Source of the DNA: Meconema thalassinum
Lineage: Eukaryota; Arthropoda; Insecta; Orthoptera; Tettigoniidae
Reading direction: 5' to 3'
DNA: 64,000 nt
Assembly (NCBI GenBank): GCA_946902985.2
Contig: OX336388.2
Location: forward strand, 1,506,002,545-1,506,066,544
The translations under genes and the position numbers were made by a program. How positions within the stretch are numbered: position 1 is the stretch's first letter; each line of letters opens with the position of its first letter. Shown in pieces: positions 54,957 through 64,000 of this stretch. The notes under the pieces are model-generated. The model worked only from the letters and a program-made list of their open reading frames with translations. It was not told the DNA's origin and did not search any database.

Positions 54957-57900
54957 CTAGCTTTACCCGTCACGGCTTCGCCCGTGAATATTGTAATTGT
55001 AAAGAGTACACTTAGCAACCTCTCAATCATGAATGATATGACTGATTTATCGTATAATTTTGAATAATTATAATAATAATTTGGTAAAGACCGTAAACAA
55101 TCACACAATAAAAACATTATAGCAAAACAATGGCACATAAATATCAAAATCTCCCCACCGTCACGTCGCATCGCATGTATAAAATTCGAGTTAAAATCAC
55201 AACACGGTTTCCGACCACAAACGTAAATAGGAATTAAATGACATACAGTGTATTAAACACACTGACTCAACACAAAATCCATTTACCTACATTCCTATTA
55301 AAAACAGTACACATCAGAAAATTACACAAGTAAGAAACATCTACGTCCACATTTTCCCCCTTTCACTTCATAATATATCCACATCGAAAAACCTTTAGAC
55401 ACGTGTCTGCTTATTTTTTCAAATCTTTAGTTAATATACTGTGCCCGTTTGAGGAGAATTTCGGGGAGCGATAAACTTTAAATGACTCTTCCGAAACCCC
55501 CATCACCCAGAAAGACATATATGGCGGGAAGGAAGGCATTCTTGGATTGGGAAAGCACTAAAGAAACTGTACTCGGGGGTGTCGTGTGTAATGAGAGGTG
55601 AAACAACCAGTCCAGAGGAATACATACTCAACAAATACAATAAAGAGGCAAGGCTTACATTTAAATCACACTCAGTTTATTCAAAAAGTGTCAGACCCCT
55701 AACTACTTCAGAGAGGTGAAAACGGCTAATCCATGCTAAACAATGGTGATAATAAAAGATGGTGTATTGAGTTTTAATGGTGATAATAATTTAACTCGTC
55801 TCCGTGCGAAAATCCTAATAACTTAAGCCTCTCGAAGTCCTACGCAAAAATGGAAAGTCACAAAGAATGCAATCTAAGAGAATGACACGCAGTTCTTCCC
55901 TATACAATTATTTCGGAGATTCAATAATAATAATAATAATAATACAAGCATGACTCTACAGCAAAGAAAGTTATTTCCTTGTTTACAATGCAAGGTATTC
56001 ATTACATTTACAGCACAATAAGTTTAAAGCTACGCTATGATGGTGTCATCTCCAACATTTATCGTTATTGTCATTTAATCTAATACCTATCGTACGTTAA
56101 TAATAACAATGATGTAAACGAGAAGCGTTTCATCCAAAATTTATTTCCAAGCATAATCTATGCACATTCTGAACCTAACAGAACGCATGAAAATCTATTC
56201 TAATTTACCACACAAATAAGAAACATGTAACCCTTTTAATACTGCGTAATGGGCGCGACTGTTCCTGCCTACCTACATCGCAGCTTCACTGTTTGGGAAG
56301 TTGGGTCATGATTTGTGTGGGGAGAGAAAAATTCGGTCGGCGACTGCATGAGTAAAACATGTCTAATGTCGCATTATCAGGTTAGCTACCGTGTTTAAAC
56401 ACGTAACTAACTGATTGTCGTCTCACAATAGGAATAGCTATATTTGTATCTAAATGTGTCGAAGAATCAAATCGAAGTACTGGTCATGAAGGTTCCTTTA
56501 AGTTTTTTGGTTTATTTACGTTTTATTAGACTTCCTAATTCTTTGTTTATGTTCATTATTAAGCAGAAAATCCTGATATTTGATTATTACTTTCTTATTT
56601 ATCAGATTAGTTCAGTCCTATCAGTTTCATTGTATTGTTTAGTGACCATGTTAACTTCGTAAAGTGTGAAAAATTGGTGTAAAAAGCGTCCAATATCAAA
56701 CTCATCATTGGAAGAAAAATCGATTCCAAACTTTAACTAGCACCTCTGTGAGCTCATCAATGCCACTGATCCATCGATCATCTGCTGCAATAACGAGACA
56801 AAAGTCGTTCACGTTATCAGCTCATATAGTACCAAAACTTGTACTGGGCAACTAAGGGTAATCAAATCCTACCTCTGTAGTGCAAACATAAAAATGGTTT
56901 TACTCAATTTACACAATTCCAGCTTGTGGTCAAGATTATTCAGCTGTAATGACAGCTGTGCATTCTAAACATAAAGAAAGTGTGTATTATGTGCTCATAT
57001 ATCAGACATCTAAAGTCTGGGAAAACTTGTATTAATAAACCAGGGTCTTTCGTTTACAGTCGTAAAAATGACCCCTCACTTCGAACTCAAGCTAGCCTGC
57101 TTGGCTCATCTTACAAAATATAGTTTATAGCTTGTATCATAGTCGTCTGAATGTCGAATTTAATAAAGTTACACTCCCACTTCTCCACATTTCATAAACA
57201 GGTTTTATGCAGTATTGGCTAGTGTTCACTCCACTCACAGCCTTCTAAATAATATCTTAAGAAAAGAGTGCGCTGTAGTCGCGTTTACAAGGTCAATAAA
57301 ATAACTTGACATTGGCTTGTTTCACGGCCAACAGGGGATTGCTGGGTTTACTGTCCCGTTAAGGATGCAGTTATTCAGACATGATTATTTAACAAAAATA
57401 TCTACACGTGAAAGAGTGTTGGATCGATGCACTGTCGAACTAGAAAAATGTTTATTTACTAAAATGTTGGCAAAAGCGTTTGTCCCTAGCTTTTTCATAT
57501 GATACGACAAAAATTGTGGTTACCTCACCACTAGGAATACATGTTAATTAAGGGCCCTACCTAAGAATGTGCGGCGTAAGGTCTTACTAATCTAATCCCC
57601 ATAACGAGATCGTACATAAAAAGGTGTTTCGGCTTCTAGCCAGACTTACATGTGTGCTTCACATTTCCTTCGTGAAATGACTTGCCTGGTTTAGGTTGCA
57701 AGTAAGGCATGGTGGTAAGATGCCTAGGATACTCATTCCTTCCTTCATAGTAATATCCAGCCATCACTGAACCCCGCCATCATGAGGTTTTTATTCCATT
57801 TCCAACTCCGTCATAATGGGAATAACTAGCATTTCTTCGGCATGTAGAATGTGTGTAATTAATGCCTTGGTGATGTCGTGTTTGTAGGTTTGCACTGAAT

Positions 57901-58323
57901 CTATTATTAAATTATCAGTTGCAATTTCTCACTGAAGCTACACTTGTATTAGCGGGTAAGGAATAATTGCCATGGATTTTTCTCCGCTCACAGATTTTAC
58001 TTTTAGCATCTTTTGCTACTATACTCACTCAAAACTAGGTGGATCAAATCACACGTGATTCGTTCATTTATGTTTTGCACTGTACCTTTCACCTGGTAAT
58101 ATCGTAACACTTTTAGCTAAAGTTTGGGAAAACGTGCTAGGCGGCGTGTTCGATGTCAGCGTGGACAAAAATACTATAATACCACAAATATTCAGAATTT
58201 GCCTTCACGAATAATTTCTACTTCACTCAGCAGCCTTGCTGCGTGCTAAAGCACATCACTGTTCGTCGGATTAAGTTTATTTCACTAGATATTCGTCGAT
58301 TTTTGACGGTCACAAATTTTCAC

Positions 58324-58395
58324 GTTATGCCAGGACCATGCCTACAGTAAGAGTGGTTCGTTATGTCAAGACCATGCTTGCAGTAAGAGTGGTGG
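58324..58395 (+). repeat. 36 bp direct repeat, two copies
   Basis: GTTATG(C/T)CA(G/A)GACCATGC...CAGTAAGAGTGGT at 58324-58359 and 58360-58395. Confidence 0.8.
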
Positions 58396-59669
58396 TTAGC
58401 AAGATGCCGGATGCGCTATCTAGCTATCAGTCAAATGTGCGACTGTGAAATGTTTATGGAATTCTCTGCGGGTTTAATCTTCATGTTTCCTTCACCCTAT
58501 AAATCAAATCTTCCTCCGGTGCATCGAAAATATGTACAATAACAGTTAATAATACAGTCTCATGAAAATACACAAAATTATATACATCAGCGGCGCGGCA
58601 ACTCATATAAATCAAATGAGCGCTACTCATGCCTTCTCCTTGGAAGTCTTCGCTTTTCTCAAGGATGGTGGATTCCTCATGAGCCATAGAGGTCACATGT
58701 GATTTCGGGCTCAATACCGAGTATCACATATTCAAATGAAACCACCCGTGAGACTTTGTTATTCAATGAAATGCAGTTTTAACCCCTTTAACACCCCTTT
58801 AGAACCCGAATATCCAAAAATCCTTCCTTAGTAGACGTTTTCGACATACAACAAACATATCTCCAAAATGTCATGTATCTAACTGTAATAGTTTTGGCTG
58901 GTCGATGATGAGTGTATATCCCAAAATCCCTCCTTAGTGGACGTGTTTCTTCCAGAATTTCACCCCTCCCCTTGAGCCCCTTAAATTGGATTTGTGAAAA
59001 AAACAGTTGAACACATATTTACTTATTTTTAACAATTTTTATGATTTTTAATGATCTTGTCGACTTCGTCGTTACGCTGAGGTCTGGCGTAACGTTACGG
59101 CGACGGGACGAATGGTACCGAGAATGCACTGAGGTGTGTGACGTCACAGTACCGTTTGAGCTTCCTCCTTTCCCCGCACGCTCCGTTGAGCGTGCCGTCA
59201 TCCAGCCAGCTACCTCCTTTGACCTTGGTGTGCACTTGATAATGGAGTTCACTGCATGATCATGAGGCTTTCACCCAGCATTTTTCAGCATTTGTATAAT
59301 TTGTAGCATTTGAAATGATATGAAGTCTAGTCTTTCAAACTACCTATCAGTCTTTTTTAAGCTGTTTTATCCCCCTGAAATTGATGAGTGAGTGAGTGAG
59401 TCAGTCAGTTAGGACACGTTCTTTCCATTTCTTTTCCAGAATTTCACCCCTCCCCACTGGCCCGTTAAATTGAATTTATGAAAAAATGGTCGTACACCTA
59501 TTTACTTATTTTAAGCTGATTATCTCCGCTGACATTCAAACTTCTCGCCTATGTCGTTTAAGATATACACGCTCCGTTAAGAATCCTTCAACCCCCACCC
59601 CTTTCACCCCTTTCACCACACCTCATAATATACACCATATCGAATAACACTTCGACACCAGTCTTCTTA

Positions 59670-60881
59670 TTACCCTACTTTCGATTTTTGCAAAAAATGA
59701 AAGTAGACTTATGAGATCAACTCAGGGCGAAACATTATGTGTGTGTGGGTACTCGGAATGTCTGTCCTCCCCCCCCCCTATCAATTCGAACACGGTGAAA
59801 CCGAATTGAACGAAATTTTGTACAGAGGTAGCACTAGCAAAGGGCACCTTAGTGGCATGTTTTATATTGCCACCATCTTGACGAAAACGTAATGATGGCC
59901 ACCCAAATGTTGAACGCTTAAATCAAATTAAGACCAACCCAATGATCTGATCTCTACCAAATTTTGCAACATTATACCTTCATGTATGAGGAATCACGTG
60001 ACTGAACTACAAGGTCATCAGACCAATAATTTGCGGATGGCGGCCATGTATGTGTGCAAATCGATTCCGCTATGAATTCAAACATGGTGAAACCGAATTG
60101 AACGAAATTTAGTACAGAGGTAGCACTCGCAAAAGGCAACTCAGTGTCATGTTTTATATCGACGCCATCTTGACGGAAACGAATTGGCGGCCACCCAAAT
60201 GTTAAAAGCTTAAATCAAATTACGACCGACCTAATCATCTGAACTCTACTAAATTTTGCCACAACATACCGATATGCATTGAGCATCGTTTGGCCAAACT
60301 ACACTGTTATCAGCCCAATAGATTGTAGATAGCGGCCATGTATGTGTGCAAATCGATCACCCTGATCATTTCAAACACGGTGAACACGAATTAAACGAAA
60401 TTTGGTACAGAGGTAGCACTCGTAAAAAGCAACTCAGTGTCATGTTTGATATCGCCGCCATCTTAAACGGAAACGGAATGGTGGCCACCCAAATGTTAAG
60501 AGCTTAAATCAAATTATGACCAACCTAATCATTTGATCTCGATAAAATTTTGCAACAACATACCCTTTTGTGGGAAGCATCTTTTGACTGAACTACAAGG
60601 TCATCTGCCCAATAGTTTGCAGATAGTGCTCATGTATGTGTGAAAATCGATTCACCATATCAATTCAAACAAGGTGAAACCGAACTGAATGACATTTAGT
60701 ACAGAGGTAGCACTATCAAAGGGCACCTCATATTCATGTTTAATATCCGTATAACACGTTGTATTTCAACAAGCTACTACAATCAACCTTCAATTATACT
60801 CCTTGAAAAGGACAAAGAGTTATAACAATACCCACGCTTTAGGAGAAAGTAGGCTATATGTTCTTTACTGAACATCTTGTT
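59670..60881 (-). mobile_element. Family A array (A10) inside the large Helitron
   Basis: Minus copy: 3' hairpin from 59670 (TTACCCTACTTTCG), a short TG microsatellite and C run, about four units, 5' end ATGTTCTTTACTGAACATCT ending TTGTT at 60881. Confidence 0.85.
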
Positions 60882-61133
60882 TTTAATGATGAGTTTATGT
60901 GCCGAGTATCACATCCCCCAATGAAACCATTCGCGAGATATTGTTTACAATGAAATGCAGGTCTACCCCCTGACCACCCCTTTAGAACCTGAATATCCAA
61001 AAATCCTTCCTTAGTGGGTGTCAAAATGTCATGTTTCTAACTGTAATAGCTTTGGATGGGTGATGATGAGTCAGTGAGTCAGTCAGTCAGTGAGTGAGTC
61101 AGTCACTAAGGACACTTCGTTTTATATAATAGA

Positions 61134-61677
61134 TTCTTCAGTCTTCACTCGATGGAGTCCAAGTTATTATGAGTTTTCATGAAACCAATATTAACTGAAA
61201 ATTAAATCTATATGAAGACTACGTGGAAAGAACAGGTTGTTTAATTTTACCAAAAAGAAAGTGTTTTTTTTTAATATCACCAATATCACTTAAATAAACT
61301 GCAACGTGAAAATAAGGAATGCACGGAAGGAATCAGCCAAGTCCTGCCTAAACCTCTGGTACGACATAGCCTACATGTCCCCCGGTGTTCAGGTGAGCTT
61401 GGATCGTGTTTGTGGGGAGAGGAAGTGGCATAAGGGACGAAGACGACAGAAGGTAAGCAGGGGTACTCGGAACTTCATGGAAAGTCTCTTACCGTTCCTT
61501 TAACTGCCCCTCTTCTTGTTTGTATACAGTGCCACATTCCCAAGACTATGTTCAATATATAATGAAATATTAAACAAATTAACTTACCAGAGAGACATAT
61601 AATAATCAGATATAGATAAAAATAGACGGACACACATAAAGACACCACGAGCCTCTTGTTGTGGTGTTTGAAACCAT
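61134..61677. other. Unassigned sequence
   Basis: Short frame 61306-61503 without recognisable motif. Confidence 0.4.
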
Positions 61678-61790
61678 TTGTATCCTATTTTCATTTATGA
61701 AAGAATAGGACTAAGAGATCACCTCTTGCTCATATGTGTGTGTCCGTAGGTGTGTGAGTGTGTGAGTGTAAATATGGGTGATAGTATGGG
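61678..61790 (-). mobile_element. Decayed 3' end of a family D-like element
   Basis: TTGTATCCTATTTTCATTTA, then GAATAGGACTAAGAGATCACC and a TG microsatellite: the family D 3' end with changes in both hairpin arms. Confidence 0.55.
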
Positions 61791-61828
61791 TAAATTGTAA
61801 ATACAATCACCCATACTTTTAGACATAA

Positions 61829-61924
61829 ATTTAGTAGCCTAAGTGTAATGAATCTGATGGATTTAGTATCCTAAGTATAATGGATCTGATGGATTCTATA
61901 GCCTGAGTGTAATGGATCTAATGA
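61829..61924 (+). repeat. 32 bp minisatellite, three copies
   Basis: ATTTAGTA(G/T)CCTAAGT(G/A)TAA at 61829 and 61861, and a diverged copy at 61893, each 32 bp. Confidence 0.85.
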
Positions 61925-62337
61925 TGATCGCTTGACGAACGAAACAGGTCATCCTTGTGTATTTATTAATCTAATGTAATTTCATTTTCAGGATTATCAA
62001 ATATCCCATCACAATTAGGTACAATCGTGTTGATTGACTGAAAAACATCAAATTATGAGCCTTATGTTGATATAAATTATGAACTAAGCACATAGACTGG
62101 ATAGATAAGTCGATACAAAGCTCTGTACAATTTTGGAATCAACTTGAACTGTAAGTATAAGTGCTGTTACGTTTCAAAATTTTCAAAAAATTCTGAAAAT
62201 GTCATACAATGAACTTTGGTCCAAACTGTTCTTTCCATGTAAGCATTTGCGAATATATTCTAACTAATGAATGGATCTGTGTTGTTTTCGGGGTATTAGT
62301 ATTTGATGTGTGTGTAGTGGAACATTATCGTTGAGGA

Positions 62338-62653
62338 ACCGACAGCAGTGGCTACGCTCGCTAAAGCGCAGCGTTAGGTCATGGGGCCAAGCTCCCTGCT
62401 GACTCGGTAGACGCGTGGATTCGAAACCCGCCGTCGGCCGTCCTTGAAATGGTTTTCCGTGGTTTCCCATTTTCAACACCAGGCAAATGCTGGGACGGTA
62501 CCTTCTGACAGGCCACGGCCGATTCCTTCCACATCCTTGCCCAGTTTCATTCATCTTCATCCATTCCATCTCTCATCCCGACGCGCAGGTCGCCCATGGG
62601 TGTCGACTAGAAAGACCTGCACTCGGCCTCTCAGGAGACCACACGAACAAAAA
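62338..62653 (+). mobile_element. tRNA-derived SINE (type c), full length
   Basis: 316 bp with an 11 bp target duplication ATCGTTGAGGA (62327-62337; 62654-62664). Head with GGATTCGAAACCC B-box relative, core GGTTTTCCGTGGTTTCCC, AGGCAAATGCTGGGACGG, GACGCGCAGGTCGCCC, GACCTGCACTCGGCC and an A-rich tail. Confidence 0.9.
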
Positions 62654-62726
62654 ATCGTTGAGGAGATCATTCCAACCTTGATTTCAAGTTAAATTATTTT
62701 TAATGTACTCGTGCATAATTATATTT

Positions 62727-64000
62727 ATGTAATACCTTGACTATTATGTGTTAGAAAACTGTATCATAGTGATGGTCATTATAACACTATTTTTCATTAT
62801 GAAACAGTTTCTCCCACCACTCACAGCTCAAGAAACAGTTGTTTGACCAATTAGGTAAGGTTAGCATCGCACCTGCGTGGAGTTCCAAGGCCTTCTGAAC
62901 TGCGTTGCCTAGTGTCATAGTGGGGTAATCGAGAAGGCCATGGTCAAATACAAGGCATTCTCTGCGTCTCATGCGCTCTGTTCAGTACATAAAACTGGCG
63001 AAATCTCTACAGATATTTATGAATATTTATATTCGAACATAAAATAGCTATGATAATTATCGTCGAACATAAACAGTCGTATGCAACTCGCCTCTAATGG
63101 TAATTAAGACACTCGTATGGAAATTATAAAACTCGCATACGCTCGTTTTATAAATATACTCGTGTCTTAATTATAGCCATTATAGGCTCGTTGCATAATG
63201 TACTATTATGTTCGACCCTGACTACTATGTGTCTGAAAACTGTATCATAATGATGGTCATTATACCACTATTTTTCATTATGAGACAGTTTCTCCCACCA
63301 ATCACAGCTCAAGAAACAGTTGTTTGACCAATTAGATAAGGATACCTTCGCGCATGCGCTCAAAATCCAACATGTCTATATAAATTACCGAAAGTGCACC
63401 GTCCATATGTTCGCGTAAATAAACTGGTGAATATGAGACAAGAAATAGCATTGTACCTTGATATACCCAAATCCAATTTCTACACAGCGCGTTGATTTCA
63501 AACGACTACGGTGACAGTTTTACAGAATGGTTTACGATCTGCACATTATGGCATTGAAGCACACAGAGCGCATGCGTCGGTCGGCCAGAGAGCTTGGAAC
63601 ACGGAGATATGCTACCTAGCGCACCACCCGATCACAAATTTCTAGTTACTGAACAGATATTTATGAATATTTATGTTAAAACATATAATAAAGTTATAAT
63701 TATCGTCGAACATAAAAAGTCGTATGCAACTCGCCTATAATGGCTATAATTAAGACACGAGTATGTTTATAAAACGAGCTTTAGCGAGTTTTATAATTTC
63801 CATAATTTGCATAATGTACTATTATGTTCGACGATGTCAAAATGTAAATATTATATGTCAGAAAACTGTATCATAATGAGGGTCATTATAGTACTCTTCT
63901 TCATTATGATACAGTTTCTCCAGCCAATCAGAGCTTATTCATTGACCGATTAGGTAACGATAGCTTCGCGCATGCGCTCAAACTCCATCATGTCGGAGAT
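62727..64000 (+). repeat. Tandem copies of element E (E2, E3, partial E4)
   Basis: Boundaries at ATTATGTTCGAC: E2 about 62727-63210 (internally shorter), E3 63211-63826 (616 bp), E4 63827 to window end. Each has the GAAAACTGTATCAT...ATGA(T/G)ACAGTTTCTCC inverted repeat and a GCGCATGCGCTC block (missing in E2); E2 and E3 end in the palindrome GCCT(A/C)TAATGG. The palindrome core of E3 is inverted relative to E1 and E2. Confidence 0.8.

Larger units (their letters stand above)
54957..61133 (-). mobile_element. Large Helitron (6.2 kb), no recognisable transposase
   Basis: Minus orientation: 5' A^TCTATTATATAAAACG at 61133, 3' ...GGGTAAAGCTAG at 54957 followed by T, and a hairpin CACGG/CCGTG just upstream. 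Its 5' end resembles that of 24956-25780. A family A array (59670-60881) is inserted near the 5' end, leaving about 5.0 kb. Sequence near 58740-59400 repeats the 5' terminal part (CCTTCCTTAGT, CATGT(A/T)TCTAACTGTAATAG, GATGATGAGT), so a duplicated or nested second 5' end is likely. No Rep, helicase or known captured gene found in the open frames. Confidence 0.75.

Overview
This 64 kb window looks like repeat-dense, intergenic (probably heterochromatic) DNA from an arthropod, most likely an insect. The evidence is AT-rich eukaryotic sequence, Tc1/mariner, Penelope, Dong/R4-type and R1/LOA-type elements, tRNA-derived SINEs with Pol III B boxes, and Helitrons. The SINE bodies (a core reading GGTTTTCCGTGGTTTCCC after the tRNA head) resemble SINEs I associate with polyneopteran insects such as crickets, katydids and stick insects. 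That is recollection, not a search. I found no convincing host protein-coding gene, no functional tRNA or rRNA gene and no CRISPR array; nearly everything I can name is a mobile element or a relic of one.

Layout. 1-2.6 kb: end of a Helitron-like element, then a complete Tc1-type transposon (917-2381). 2.9-7.5 kb: a SINE, then one decayed LINE (3118-7540) into which two different Helitron-like elements inserted 18 bp apart. 8.0-13.3 kb: a nest in which a family A tandem array holds a (TAA)n-tailed retroposon fragment, and the (TAA)n holds a nearly complete Dong/R4-type LINE (8885-12813), whose ORF is broken by one 64 bp retroposon fragment. 14-24.5 kb: more family A arrays on both strands, SINEs, and two Penelope-like copies head to head (19507-21728). 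24.9-25.8 kb: an internally deleted Helitron that still has a zinc-finger-like segment and a helicase C-terminus. 27.4-29.5 kb and 44.2-47.8 kb: two inverted copies of a longer Helitron-like element (family C), the second holding a canonical Helitron (45039-46637). 30-34.3 kb: LINE relics, one split by a family B element and carrying a 71 bp minisatellite. 37.8-39.9 kb: the longest family A array. 41.6-43.1 kb: family D element and SINEs. 48-51 kb: an R1/LOA-type LINE split by a family D element. 54.96-61.13 kb: a 6.2 kb Helitron with a family A array inside it. 52.1-53.1 and 62.7-64.0 kb: copies of an unclassified repeat with palindromic arms.

Main result. At least three families of Helentron-like non-autonomous elements (A/C, B, D) share one architecture: a 5' start AACAAG plus small hairpin, a subterminal GCCTA(C/T)TTTC motif, internal units of about 290 bp, a CA/GACA microsatellite, then CTCATAAG and a 3' hairpin ending GGCTAA. 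The 5' motif and both arms of the 3' hairpin change together between families. Canonical Helitrons (5' TC, 3' CTAG, A^T target) lie beside them, and in one case the empty target site can be read from a second copy within this window. Boundaries given to the base come from end motifs or target duplications seen in the sequence; others are approximate.
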